A DNA stretch of 64,000 nt from Chryseobacterium indologenes (lineage in GTDB: Bacteria > Bacteroidota > Bacteroidia > Flavobacteriales > Weeksellaceae): NCBI GenBank assembly GCA_002439165.1, contig DJTE01000035.1:28080-92079 (forward strand), given 5' to 3'. Of the stretch, positions 42,570-51,628 are shown piece by piece. The number at the start of each line of letters is the position of its first letter. Position 1 is the first letter of the stretch. The position numbers were made by a program, and so were the translations under genes. A model generated the notes under the pieces. That model made no database searches. It saw only the letters and a list, made by a program, of their open reading frames with translations, and had not been told where the DNA came from.

Positions 42570-42600
42570 AACCCCGGGAGCTGTTCCGGGGTTCTTTTTG
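42570..42600 (+). terminator. terminator of the hpt-adk-obgE cluster
   Basis: AACCCCGG / CCGGGGTT stem, eight-base loop, then TCTTTTTG. Confidence 0.85.
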
Positions 42601-42665
42601 TTTTTCAGATAGAAATCCTATTTGATTTTGGAACACTTATTGAGAACATTTCCTAAAATAAAGCT

Positions 42666-43154
42666 ATGAGATATATTCTGGGACTATGTGCATTTGTGTT
42701 TCTGTTTTCATGCACCCCTCAAAAAGACAGTACTCAGTACTCTACCATTGAATACGAAGCAACTGCGTGTTTCGGGTTCTGTCCTGTTTTCAAAATAACG
42801 GTCAGTCCGGACAGAACGGCAATTTTTGAAGCCGAACATTTCAATTTCAGCGACAAGCCGTCTAAGGATAACTTCTCAAAACCCCGCGAAGGAACGTTTA
42901 AAGGAACCATTAAACAGGAAGATTACAATAAATTGATAAGTTTACTGAATGGACTGAATGTAAAAAATTTAAATGACCGTTATGGGGAAAGAAATATTAC
43001 CGATCTCCCTACCTCTTACCTGAGAGTTCAATTTACAGACGGAACGTCAAAAAATGTGGAAGATTACGGAAAACGGGGCAGTGAAAAACTGTCAGAAGTT
43101 TACCGCTTTTTTGAAGACCTGAGAAAGAACCAGCAGTGGACGAAGATAAAATAG
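42666..43154 (+). CDS. DUF6438 lipoprotein
   Basis: 162 residues. The lipobox FLFSC places the lipidated Cys at 16. The domain starts with the family pattern YEATACFGFCPVFKITV, where the CFGFC pair may form a disulfide or bind metal. Then come a beta-rich region (about 40-100) and a helix at the end. Exported to the envelope; activity unknown. A bidirectional terminator follows. Confidence 0.85.
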   Translation: MRYILGLCAFVFLFSCTPQKDSTQYSTIEYEATACFGFCPVFKITVSPDRTAIFEAEHFNFSDKPSKDNFSKPREGTFKGTIKQEDYNKLISLLNGLNVKNLNDRYGERNITDLPTSYLRVQFTDGTSKNVEDYGKRGSEKLSEVYRFFEDLRKNQQWTKIK

Positions 43155-43183
43155 TTTCGTTTAAAATATTTTCATTTTAATAA

Positions 43184-43211
43184 AAAGAGTCCGGCATTAC
43201 ACCGGACTTTT
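43184..43211. terminator. bidirectional terminator
   Basis: AGTCCGG-CATTACA-CCGGACT flanked by A-run and T-run; serves the DUF6438 gene and the convergent T9SS gene. Confidence 0.85.
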
Positions 43212-43258
43212 CTGTTATAATCAGGTATCAACCTGAATGCTGAGTATTTTTTACTCTA

Positions 43259-45070
43259 CTACTGCACAATAATTTTTTTGGATATACTTTTCCCGTTATC
43301 CAGTTTAATGTTGAGCAGGTAAGATGATTTAGGCAGATTGACAACAGAAATCGTTGTACTATTTCCGCTCAGCACGCTTTTTCCTGAAAGATCGTAAAGT
43401 ATCCAGCCGGATATTTTACTGTTTCCTGCATCAATATTAACTATTGTAGAAGCTGGGTTAGGATAAATTTTCACTTCGGAAGAAGCATGAACAGTAAGCG
43501 TTTTGTCAGCCGCCGGCATGATTCTGCCCATTGCAGCACTGTTACTGTTAAAGCTGTTTATACTGCATGGGCTGATATAGGCGTTGAAAACACCGTTTGT
43601 TCCGGCAGCTTCCATATAAAATCCGGGAAGCAGATCTACATTGATTCCTGCTTTATAATCCACAGCAATATTGGTATTGATAGCGGATGATGCATAAATA
43701 GATTTTCCGGCCTGATAAATATGTGAAGAAGTAACAGGTGTTGTTATCGTCAGTACATCAGGGCAGGAATTCGCGGCATTATCAAAAGACGGAATCAGCT
43801 GAGGGAATGAAAATCCGTTCACCGTTCCTGACTGAGGGGTAATTGAGCTCAGAGGATTTACCGTAGGGCTCCACACATTCGGAGTATTGATCACCCCCCA
43901 GTTGAAAGAAGTAAAGACAGATGTACTGGGAATGGTAGATCCAAAATAAACATTGTAATATCCATATCCGTCATTCTGCTGTTTTGAATTATAGATCAGG
44001 TATATTTTCCCGTTTTTGGCAAGCTGCATACTGGCTGTTCTGCCGTTCAGTGAGAATTCATACTGAGCAGATGTATTTACTGCGCCTACAAGACTTCCTG
44101 TACTGATGTTATACATAGACAGACCGGACCAGCCGATGAGCCCGGCAGGATATAAACACAGACATGCCGAAGCACTGATAAAATATACAATATTACTGTC
44201 CGGAGAAAATTCCGCACTGTTGGGCGAATCACTATCGTCATCGTAAGATGCGGTAAAACTGTTATTGGCTATAATATTGACAGGGCTTGTAATGCTTCCC
44301 GTGGCGTTATCAAAGTTATGCAGCCATACACTCTGGTATCCTCTTGTTAAGAGCTTCTTTGAGTTGGGTGATATTTTAATAAAAGAGCCATAACCGGTAC
44401 CGGGACTTACCACGGGATTCGTATTCAAACCGCCGGCATCAAGCTTATAGGAAAGAAAATTTCCGTTATTGGCTGTTACAATCCAGTAAGAACTTCCGTC
44501 ACTCGCAAATGTAGAGGTAAGAGCATTGGTAGGTGAATTGGTAAACAATACATTGTTTTTTGAAATTACCTTACCCATTCCTCCGTTCAGGGACATATCG
44601 ACGATGGCATACCTTAAACCGTAATTGGTAACGGGATTGGGGCTCGGAATAAAGTCCTGATCTTTTAATGTCCTGTTTCCGTTAATCGTGAATACATAAT
44701 ACAGTGACGCCGAGTTGGGCATCGGTACTATGATGGAAGACTGGTCGGACGGATTTCCTATATAATTATATTCAGGCTGCGATACGCCAAACAGATCATT
44801 TCCGTTGTCCATTACCGCATTGTTCTTATTATAAATATTATATCCGTTTGAATAAAAAAGCAGATCGCCTGTATTTTTATCGCTGATCGTGGAGCTGCCA
44901 TACCTTATGGAAGGTGTTAAATTCGTGGTATGAACAAATCCGTTGGGAGGAGCCGTGTTATCGAAACGCCATTTGCTGTTACCGAACCTCCAGTTGTCAT
45001 TCTCATGCTGGCCCCATAAAGAACTGGTTCCCAGAATGAGAAAAAGCAGGAAAGAATTTTTAATCTTCAT
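43259..45070 (-). CDS. secreted T9SS type A sorting-domain protein
   Basis: 603 residues. The signal peptide ends SLWGQ (about residue 20). The body is beta-rich, with repeated short strands suggesting a propeller or similar display (NKNNAVMDNGNDLFG, YYVFTINGNRTLKDQ, DGSSYWIVTANNG, SPNSKKLLTRGYQ). The C-terminal ~75 residues are a type A sorting domain (VKIYPNPASTIVNIDAG, WILYDLSGKSVLSG, SSYLLNIKLDNGKSISKKIIV). It is exported through the type IX system to the surface or medium. It lies 18 bases after the beta-roll gene, in one operon. Function unknown. Confidence 0.88.
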   Translation of the reverse strand: MKIKNSFLLFLILGTSSLWGQHENDNWRFGNSKWRFDNTAPPNGFVHTTNLTPSIRYGSSTISDKNTGDLLFYSNGYNIYNKNNAVMDNGNDLFGVSQPEYNYIGNPSDQSSIIVPMPNSASLYYVFTINGNRTLKDQDFIPSPNPVTNYGLRYAIVDMSLNGGMGKVISKNNVLFTNSPTNALTSTFASDGSSYWIVTANNGNFLSYKLDAGGLNTNPVVSPGTGYGSFIKISPNSKKLLTRGYQSVWLHNFDNATGSITSPVNIIANNSFTASYDDDSDSPNSAEFSPDSNIVYFISASACLCLYPAGLIGWSGLSMYNISTGSLVGAVNTSAQYEFSLNGRTASMQLAKNGKIYLIYNSKQQNDGYGYYNVYFGSTIPSTSVFTSFNWGVINTPNVWSPTVNPLSSITPQSGTVNGFSFPQLIPSFDNAANSCPDVLTITTPVTSSHIYQAGKSIYASSAINTNIAVDYKAGINVDLLPGFYMEAAGTNGVFNAYISPCSINSFNSNSAAMGRIMPAADKTLTVHASSEVKIYPNPASTIVNIDAGNSKISGWILYDLSGKSVLSGNSTTISVVNLPKSSYLLNIKLDNGKSISKKIIVQ

Positions 45071-45088
45071 AGTTTTCAGATTTTAAAA

Positions 45089-46285
45089 TTATTTTAATGC
45101 ATTGATTTTATTTTTCAGCGCTTCAATTTCTTCATTCTGTTTTTTCAACTGGCTGTTCTGATCGGTTAACTGCTTATTCTGATCAATCAGGTGTAAAGTA
45201 AGCTCTTCTACCTTTTTAAGTAAAAGAATATTCATTTCTTTAAGTTCTACTCCATTCCTAATGGCTTCTTCGGTAGTTGGCACTTCCGGTAAATGTCCGT
45301 TTTTACTGATAAACTGATCCAGTTCTTTCAGCGGCATCAGCTTGTAATCTTTTTCGAAAACATAATCTGCCCAGCCGTTATTCGCAGAAATATCCACTTT
45401 CACTCTTTCTGTTCTGATTCCGTCTTTTACAAAAAGTTTGTATTTTGCCCCGTCTGTTGAGATCCCATCCGCAGGAAGCTGATTTGTGAACTGGCCGATT
45501 CCTATGGTCCCGTTGTTCCCTACGATCCAGTTCCCGATGTTTAATTCGTTTTCAGGAGAGGTGGCATTGTATGTTTTAATAAAATTTCCTATAAGAATAT
45601 TATTGTTTCCTGAAGTAATTAATGGTACATTGGCATGACCTATATTGATATTATTGGATCCTTTGGCAATACTCCGGAAAGATTCTCCTCCTATAACCGT
45701 ATTATAATTTCCGCTGTTGAGATACCTTAACGCACTTGTTCCCACTGCTACATTGAAGTCTCCGGTAAGACTTCCTGATCCCATAGCACTGTTTCCTACT
45801 CCAATATTCCCTAAACCGTCTTTAAAGTATTCCAGTGCATTCATCCCCAAAGCCGTATTATAATTTCCGGAACCTGTATGCCGCATGGAATTGAAACCTA
45901 TGGCAACATTACATAAGCCTTTACTGAATGATGACAGGGCATTATTTCCAAAAGCAGTATTTCCGCCTCCGTCTGCAATCTGGGTAAGAGTTCCCATTCC
46001 GAAGGCTACATTATTAGTGGATGCCGTATTATCTGTTCCTCCTCCGAAGAATAAATTTTTATCCCAAACCATTCCCGGAGTTCCTATATTGTAAAAAATG
46101 AATCTTCCTTCCGGAGTGATTCTCATTTTTTCGTCGTTATTGGTCTTAAAAACCAATGACTGGTTATCCGTTGTTCCGATAAAATTGCCTGTGGGAGAAG
46201 TTCCTGCGTTTCCGGTAAGATTCCAGGATTGTGCACTGAACTGTAAACCTGCAAGAGCTGCAAGCATAATGATTGTTTTTTTCAT
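45089..46285 (-). CDS. secreted beta-roll repeat protein with C-terminal coiled coil
   Basis: 398 residues. The signal peptide (residues 1-18) ends FSAQ. Residues about 75-240 are a run of ~23-residue repeats of the form N-AxG-xAL-G-GN (GNTAFGNNALSSFSKGLCN, GNYNTALGMNALEYF, GDFNVAVGTSALRYL), the kind of left-handed roll seen in trimeric autotransporter heads and tail fibres. The C-terminus is a strong coiled coil (LLLKKVEELTLHLIDQNK onward). A trimer is likely. An in-frame ATG at 46312 lies inside the promoter box, so 46285 is used. Confidence 0.82.
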   Translation of the reverse strand: MKKTIIMLAALAGLQFSAQSWNLTGNAGTSPTGNFIGTTDNQSLVFKTNNDEKMRITPEGRFIFYNIGTPGMVWDKNLFFGGGTDNTASTNNVAFGMGTLTQIADGGGNTAFGNNALSSFSKGLCNVAIGFNSMRHTGSGNYNTALGMNALEYFKDGLGNIGVGNSAMGSGSLTGDFNVAVGTSALRYLNSGNYNTVIGGESFRSIAKGSNNINIGHANVPLITSGNNNILIGNFIKTYNATSPENELNIGNWIVGNNGTIGIGQFTNQLPADGISTDGAKYKLFVKDGIRTERVKVDISANNGWADYVFEKDYKLMPLKELDQFISKNGHLPEVPTTEEAIRNGVELKEMNILLLKKVEELTLHLIDQNKQLTDQNSQLKKQNEEIEALKNKINALK

Positions 46286-46309
46286 GGTTATTTTGTCTAA
46301 AGATTTTAT

Positions 46310-46317
46310 CAAATATA
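46310..46317 (-). promoter_or_regulatory. -7 box of the surface-protein operon
   Basis: Minus-strand TATATTTG, about 21 bases before the expected leader end at the ATG. Confidence 0.5.
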
Positions 46318-46472
46318 AGTGCCCTATGCTGATTATCTTTTACGTAATTTCCATTAATCGTTATACATTTCCAACATATCACCACATGGTGTAAATTCCT
46401 GAAAAAACATTCTGTTTTCTGTATTCACCGGACGCTCAAAAAACAAGATCGTATTCTTAATTTTTTTTAAAC

Positions 46473-46480
46473 TACCTTTG
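46473..46480 (+). promoter_or_regulatory. -7 box of the RhlE-type helicase gene
   Basis: TACCTTTG. The predicted start of transcription coincides with an ATG at 46485 that opens an 11-codon upstream ORF. Confidence 0.55.
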
Positions 46481-46484
46481 CAGA

Positions 46485-46520
46485 ATGCAATTCTTTCAGG
46501 CTGAAGGAATTTTTATTTAA
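46485..46520 (+). CDS. possible leaderless upstream ORF of 11 codons
   Basis: ATG to TAA, encoding MQFFQAEGIFI. It begins four to five bases after the -7 box, so it would be the first thing translated on the helicase mRNA, and it ends 17 bases before the TTG start of the helicase. It may be a regulatory leader peptide or chance. It is in a different frame from the helicase. Confidence 0.3.
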   Translation: MQFFQAEGIFI

Positions 46521-46537
46521 ATTTTAAAATAATTCAT

Positions 46538-47839
46538 TTGAATTTTACAGACCTTAACTTAATAGAACCTATTGCTAAAGCAATTCAGGAACAGGGATAC
46601 ACCCATCCTACTCCCATTCAGGAAAGATCTATTCCTGAAATTTTAAAAGGCAGGGACTTTTTAGGGTGCGCACAGACAGGAACCGGAAAAACAGCTGCTT
46701 TTGCCATTCCTATTCTGCAGAATTTATCCGGAAACAAAACTTCAACACAACATATAAAAGCCCTGATCTTAACCCCAACCAGAGAACTGGCTATACAGAT
46801 CGAAGAAAACATCCATGCTTACGGGAAATATCTTCCTTTGAAAGAGCTTGTTATTTTCGGCGGAGTGAAACAGGGAAACCAGGAAGCTGCCCTGAAAAAG
46901 GGAGTGGATATTCTGGTAGCCACACCGGGAAGACTTCTTGATTTTATCGCCCAGGGGATCATCAGCTTAAAAAATCTTGAAATCTTTGTTCTGGACGAGG
47001 CAGACAGAATGCTGGATATGGGTTTTGTACATGATGTGAAAAGAATCATCAAACTTCTGCCACAGAAAAGACAGACTTTATTTTTCTCTGCAACCATGCC
47101 TTCTGAAATCCAGAAACTGGCAGATTCTATCCTGAGCAATCCTGTGAAGGTGGAAGTCACTCCCGTTTCTTCTACTGCGGAAACCATCAAACAGTCTGTT
47201 TATTTTGTTGAAAAAGAAAATAAACTGAACCTTCTTACCCATATTTTAAAGAATGATATTTCAGATTCTGTACTGGTTTTTTCAAGAACCAAGCACGGAG
47301 CTGATAAGATTGCCAGAAAACTTCAGAAAGATAAAATCTCGGCAGAAGCCATTCACGGGAATAAATCCCAGAATGCAAGGCAAAATGCCTTAACCAATTT
47401 TAAATCCGGAAAAACAAGAGTTCTGGTAGCCACAGATATTGCAGCCAGAGGAATTGATATTGACGAACTGAAGTTCGTGATCAATTTTGAACTTTCCGAT
47501 GTTTCCGAAACTTATGTACACCGGATCGGAAGAACGGGAAGAGCAGGTGCCGAAGGAACGTCCATCTCTTTTGTAGACGGTCTTGATCTGCTTAACCTGA
47601 GAAATACTGAAAAACTGATCGGTAAGAAAATCCCGATTGTGAAGGATCATCCTTTCCATACAGATGACCTGGTAGCCCAGAAAAGGGATTCCAACAACAA
47701 ACCTGTTCCAGCGGGAGAAAAAGCTCCTAACCAGAGATCAGGAAGACCTCAGGCCAATAAAAAGAAACCTGCCACAGGAAATACTCCTCCACTGGGTTTC
47801 AAGAAGCCTAAGAACAAGAACTTTACCCGGAAAAAATAG
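46538..47839 (+). CDS. DEAD-box RNA helicase, RhlE type
   Basis: 433 residues. Q motif YTHPTPIQERSIPEIL, motif I AQTGTGKTAAF, Ia PTRELAIQ, motif II LDEADRMLDMGF, motif III SATMP, motif V ATDIAARGID, motif VI HRIGRTGRAG. A basic, disordered tail (about 375-433, Lys/Pro/Asn-rich) should bind RNA. The start codon appears to be TTG, because the next in-frame ATG lies far inside motif-bearing sequence. A short upstream ORF precedes it. RhlE-type helicases assist ribosome assembly and mRNA decay, often in the cold. Confidence 0.93.
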   Translation: MNFTDLNLIEPIAKAIQEQGYTHPTPIQERSIPEILKGRDFLGCAQTGTGKTAAFAIPILQNLSGNKTSTQHIKALILTPTRELAIQIEENIHAYGKYLPLKELVIFGGVKQGNQEAALKKGVDILVATPGRLLDFIAQGIISLKNLEIFVLDEADRMLDMGFVHDVKRIIKLLPQKRQTLFFSATMPSEIQKLADSILSNPVKVEVTPVSSTAETIKQSVYFVEKENKLNLLTHILKNDISDSVLVFSRTKHGADKIARKLQKDKISAEAIHGNKSQNARQNALTNFKSGKTRVLVATDIAARGIDIDELKFVINFELSDVSETYVHRIGRTGRAGAEGTSISFVDGLDLLNLRNTEKLIGKKIPIVKDHPFHTDDLVAQKRDSNNKPVPAGEKAPNQRSGRPQANKKKPATGNTPPLGFKKPKNKNFTRKK

Positions 47840-47842
47840 ATT

Positions 47843-48910
47843 TTACCGGGATGTTGTTCTGTATTTTCCCTTCAAAACAAGAAATCTCTTTTCGAAGTAG
47901 GTGTATGAGAGATGGGCAATTAATACAGTCAGCAGAATAACCGACAGGAAACCGGAAATAATAATTACGGGGTCACTTATGTTGTATCCGGATACCAGCT
48001 TAAGTAAAAAAAAGCCCACAGGCTGCATTACAATAGCATGATACATGTAGATCCCGTAAGAAATTTTCCCCAGGTGAACCAGCTTCTTATTTTCGAAAAA
48101 CCGGATAGGTTTCTGCGTGAAGAATATCAGAAACACCCCGAACAGCAGCATCCCAAAAATGTGATACAGCAGATCCGGCATGGAATGAACAAAAATATCC
48201 GTTGTAAAATATAGCAGCAGCAGAATACTGCTTCCCATACGGATGAAACCGTTATACTTATTTTCTTTAATCCTGATGAGGGAACACCAGCCGGTAAAGG
48301 AAAAGTAAAAAAACATCATTTTATACTCACTTAAAAACGGCAGGATCTTCGAAAAATATAATCCGGCAAATAGAAAACTGAAAATGAGCAGAAATGCTTT
48401 AATATATTTCTTCGGAGTAAAAAGGATAAGGGGAGCCACCAGGAGATAAAACTGTTCTTCCACACCAATAGACCAGAGCATTTCAAGGATTCCTCCCGGA
48501 TGAAAGTTGGCAAAAATATTGGGAAAGAATGTGAACAGGAGAATAATACCTTCAGCCAGGTTATAATTATTCTTAAAATCAAATCCCATTCCGGGAAGGA
48601 TAATATGATAATATACCATCCCGATAATGGCTACAAGATAGTATAACGGGAAAATCCTGAGCATTCTTCTGGTATAGAAATTTTTAAGATCAATTTTCCC
48701 GGAATCTGTTTTTTCCTCAAACAGCTGCCTTATAATAAGAAAACCGCTCAGCGAAAAAAACATATATACAGCTTCACCTCCCTTATTCAGTACCGGTAAA
48801 TCTCTGAACGCGGGCAGTCCCCTGTTTTCAAGAAACTGCGGAATATGAAAAAGCATCACCAGAGAGGCCAGAAAAAACCTTAATGAAGTAATATTGGGAA
48901 GTAGCTTCAT
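47843..48910 (-). CDS. acyltransferase family 3 membrane protein
   Basis: 355 residues with about ten membrane helices. It opens with LPNITSLRFFLASLVMLFHIP, the family's catalytic-histidine helix. It also contains FFSLSGFLIIRQLFEE, FYTRRMLRIFPLYYLV and LWSIGVEEQFYLLVAPLIL, all diagnostic. Such proteins O-acetylate or succinylate surface sugars or lipids. The acceptor is unknown. It is the last gene of a minus-strand run, eight bases after tatD. Confidence 0.9.
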   Translation of the reverse strand: MKLLPNITSLRFFLASLVMLFHIPQFLENRGLPAFRDLPVLNKGGEAVYMFFSLSGFLIIRQLFEEKTDSGKIDLKNFYTRRMLRIFPLYYLVAIIGMVYYHIILPGMGFDFKNNYNLAEGIILLFTFFPNIFANFHPGGILEMLWSIGVEEQFYLLVAPLILFTPKKYIKAFLLIFSFLFAGLYFSKILPFLSEYKMMFFYFSFTGWCSLIRIKENKYNGFIRMGSSILLLLYFTTDIFVHSMPDLLYHIFGMLLFGVFLIFFTQKPIRFFENKKLVHLGKISYGIYMYHAIVMQPVGFFLLKLVSGYNISDPVIIISGFLSVILLTVLIAHLSYTYFEKRFLVLKGKYRTTSR

Positions 48911-48918
48911 ATCTATTG

Positions 48919-49683
48919 TCAGATACCAAAAATTTTCACGGCATTCTCAGTAGTCACCCTGTCTATCTCACTAAAGTCTTTGCCGTAAATATCCACCAGC
49001 TTTCCTGCCACCAGATCCAGGTAAGAACTTTCATTTCTCTTTCCTCTGTACGGAACGGGAGCGAGATAAGGGGAATCTGTTTCAAGAACAATTTTTTCCA
49101 GAGGAATTTCATTTAAAAACTGATCGATTTTCCCGTTTTTGAAAGTCACCACTCCCCCGATCCCCAGGATGAAATTCAGGTCAATAGCGTGTTTTGCCTG
49201 TTCGGGGTTTCCTGAAAAACAGTGAAAGATTCCGCGGAGTTTAGGGTGTTTCTTTCTTTCCAGCACTTCAAATGTTTCATCAAAGCTTTCGCGGGTATGG
49301 ATTACGATCGGCAAATCCATTTCTATCGCCCAGTCGATCTGCTGCTCAAATGCCTTTACCTGAATATCCAGAGTTGTTTTATCCCAGTAAAGATCTATTC
49401 CTATTTCTCCTATGGCCGGAAAGGGTCTCTGATCCAGATAATGCTTAACGGTTTCCAGCTCTTTTTCCCAGGATTCCGGCTTTACATAACATGGATGAAG
49501 TCCCATCATGGAAATGATCTGCCCGGGATATTCTGTTTCCAGCTGAAGCATTTTCCCGTGGGATTCCGAATCTATTGCAGGAAGATAAAATTTTGTAATT
49601 CCTTTATCCAAAGCCCTCTGAATAGCTTCTCTTCTGTCTTCATCAAATTCTTCTGCGTATAAATGGGTATGTGTATCAATCAT
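48919..49683 (-). CDS. TatD-family metal-dependent hydrolase/DNase
   Basis: 254 residues, TIM-barrel amidohydrolase. Metal ligands: DTHTHLY at the start, the Glu in AIGEIGIDLYWD, His in VIHTRE, His in GIFHCFSG and Asp in ETDSPYLAP. TatD enzymes are 3'-5' exonucleases active on DNA and RNA. It is four bases downstream of the DUF4269 gene and eight bases upstream of the acyltransferase gene. Confidence 0.93.
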   Translation of the reverse strand: MIDTHTHLYAEEFDEDRREAIQRALDKGITKFYLPAIDSESHGKMLQLETEYPGQIISMMGLHPCYVKPESWEKELETVKHYLDQRPFPAIGEIGIDLYWDKTTLDIQVKAFEQQIDWAIEMDLPIVIHTRESFDETFEVLERKKHPKLRGIFHCFSGNPEQAKHAIDLNFILGIGGVVTFKNGKIDQFLNEIPLEKIVLETDSPYLAPVPYRGKRNESSYLDLVAGKLVDIYGKDFSEIDRVTTENAVKIFGI

Positions 49684-49687
49684 TATT

Positions 49688-50215
49688 TTAAAATTTTAAC
49701 AGATCTTTGTAAGGATTCTCCAGACCCAGCAATAGTCCGAATGCCGGTTCAGTCTTGATTCCCTGTTTTTTAAGTTCTATTATTTTTTGTTTAAATTCTT
49801 CTCCTCTATCTCTTAATATTCTGTATTCAGCCATCATATGACGGTAAGCATTCTGTGCCAGAGACGGTTTATTCTGTCCGAAAATCTCTATTGGGAACTC
49901 TTCCAGCATAAAATTCAGCGTAATACTTTTTTCTCCGTTTATCAGGATATTTTCCACTTTTACTTCAGCCTCTGCGGGAATTAACCTGCTGAACATGATA
50001 TCATCCAGAAAGTCCTCTTCAAACCGTAAATCAACTTCACAGATAATATCCAGATCGCTGCCCTCAATATCAATCCCGATAGGAACTGTTCCTGCCAGAA
50101 CCGGAGCATATGGTTTCAGTTTAGGAAAAACCTGATATTTTGTGAGAACCTCATAAGCTCTCTGCTGCCTTTCGTTCCCGTCTTTCAGATATTCAATATC
50201 AGTGAAATCAATCAT
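49688..50215 (-). CDS. DUF4269 nucleotidyltransferase-fold protein
   Basis: 175 residues. The polymerase-beta-like pattern is LAGTVPIGIDIEGSDLDIICEV (G-[TS] then D-x-D), followed by the third acidic region in ITLNFMLEEFPIEIFGQ. The helical C-terminus contains QNAYRHMMAEYRILRDRG. DUF4269 proteins are predicted nucleotidyltransferases with unknown substrates. Directly upstream of tatD (four-base gap). Confidence 0.85.
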   Translation of the reverse strand: MIDFTDIEYLKDGNERQQRAYEVLTKYQVFPKLKPYAPVLAGTVPIGIDIEGSDLDIICEVDLRFEEDFLDDIMFSRLIPAEAEVKVENILINGEKSITLNFMLEEFPIEIFGQNKPSLAQNAYRHMMAEYRILRDRGEEFKQKIIELKKQGIKTEPAFGLLLGLENPYKDLLKF

Positions 50216-50254
50216 TTCTGTGTTTTTATCTTTTCAGCTGTAAAAGTAAAGAGG

Positions 50255-50596
50255 CTAAACTGCTGTCTCCTTTGCAATCTGTGCTGAATTAAAATGATTC
50301 AGTACCTCCCGGGTAATATCTTTTCCTCCCGTAAAATTTCTATACAATGAAGAAACGCTGTAAATAGGACCGAAAGGAATTCCCCACCATCCCAAAAAGA
50401 AAGTCATTAAAGAGTACTTCCAGCTGTATTTCGCAGAAGATTCATCACTTTTAATAAAATAAATATCACTCCCTCTTTTAAAGGTCATGATAATAATAGA
50501 AATGGTGTACTGAAAATGTACAAATCTGGCACCCCTCTGCAGCTCATGATTGACCTGTTCATCGGTTAAGCCTTCCATATTTTTAATAGCGGCCAT
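50255..50596 (-). CDS. small hypothetical membrane-associated protein
   Basis: 113 residues. Two hydrophobic stretches are visible: QYTISIIIMTF at about 29-39 and LMTFFLGWWGIPFGPIYSV at about 63-81. The N-terminus GLTDEQVNHELQRGARFVHFQY and the GWWGIPFGPIYSV stretch look conserved in style. No family name is certain. It lies five bases after the GSCFA gene and is in the same operon. Confidence 0.6.
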   Translation of the reverse strand: MAAIKNMEGLTDEQVNHELQRGARFVHFQYTISIIIMTFKRGSDIYFIKSDESSAKYSWKYSLMTFFLGWWGIPFGPIYSVSSLYRNFTGGKDITREVLNHFNSAQIAKETAV

Positions 50597-50601
50597 AGTT
50601 T

Positions 50602-51552
50602 TTAAAATATCTTATGTTTAACTTTATTTCTCTGGTTATTAATTCTATGATTCAGTTTTTCCCTGAATTCAATGAATTTAGGGTCTTTTGTATCGTTGGT
50701 TTTATGCTCCAGCGCCTTTATGATCTTAAAATTTTCCCTGATAAAATCCTTTGTTTCATCAGAGAAATAAGAGTCGCCGAATTTTTCAAAAATATAGTTA
50801 ACCGCCTGGGTACTCGGATGGATCATATCCTCCTTATAAAAACGGTAATCCCGGAGGTCATCCATTAAGATCTCATACACCGGCAGATAATGACAGTCTT
50901 CAAACATGGAGATAGATTCATGGATTGCCGTAATCAGCTTTGATTTACTCAGCTGATTTTCAACCATACCGTCTTTGGTATGCCTTACCGGCGAAACACT
51001 GAACAGGATCTGTACGCCTTCTTTACAGATGTCTTTAAGATCTAAAACTGTATTGTAAATAGCGTGGGTAAGCTCCTGATGGGAAAGCAGTCTTTTCTCA
51101 AAGTATTTCTGCGGAATCTTATGACAGTTGGCTACCAGCTGTTTTTTAGGGGTAAATTCATAAATAAATGAAGTTCCGTACGTCACAATGATCCAGTCTG
51201 CTTCCTGTAAAAATGCATTTCCGGTTTCTATGGCCCCGTTGATCTTTTCCAGTGTCTGATGAATATACCGGGTATCAAAAGCGGTATGATGATCCAGCGA
51301 AATAAATTCCTCATTATACGTGATCAGATCATCCTCTTCATAAAATGCCGACTCATGAAGCACCCTTACTTCCTTATAGATGGAAAAAGGATTAAAGATC
51401 GTTCCAAAAGGATTATTTAGCGTCTGAAGCTGTCCCTGCTGTAACAGTTCCGACATTTCAGATGCAAAACATGAACCTATTGAAAATATTTTATCTTCAA
51501 TCTCAATTTTCTTTTCCGACGCGGGGATGTTTACTTCTGTTCTGAATTTCAT
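50602..51552 (-). CDS. GSCFA-domain protein
   Basis: 316 residues from the ATG at 51552; an in-frame ATG at 51585 would add a poor 11-residue front. The name-giving motif appears as IFSIGSCFASEM near residue 25. The fold is SGNH-hydrolase-like, with the conserved WIIVTYGTSFIYEF, LFSVSPVRHTKDG and DMIHPSTQAVNYI. It probably acts as an esterase or acyltransferase on a glycan or lipid; this is inferred from the family. Part of the minus-strand run that ends with an acyltransferase. Confidence 0.88.
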   Translation of the reverse strand: MKFRTEVNIPASEKKIEIEDKIFSIGSCFASEMSELLQQGQLQTLNNPFGTIFNPFSIYKEVRVLHESAFYEEDDLITYNEEFISLDHHTAFDTRYIHQTLEKINGAIETGNAFLQEADWIIVTYGTSFIYEFTPKKQLVANCHKIPQKYFEKRLLSHQELTHAIYNTVLDLKDICKEGVQILFSVSPVRHTKDGMVENQLSKSKLITAIHESISMFEDCHYLPVYEILMDDLRDYRFYKEDMIHPSTQAVNYIFEKFGDSYFSDETKDFIRENFKIIKALEHKTNDTKDPKFIEFREKLNHRINNQRNKVKHKIF

Positions 51553-51628
51553 TGTAAAGATTTCAGGTCGCAGGCTGCAGGTCATAGGTAACCTCTGCGG
51601 CCTACAATCTGCAACCTCTTACCACTGT
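51553..51628. repeat. short GCAGG/CTGCA repeats in the spacer
   Basis: AGGTCGCAGGCTGCAGGTCAT and GCGGCCTACAATCTGCAACCT form loosely inverted copies, as in decayed intergenic repeats of this group of bacteria. Confidence 0.35.
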
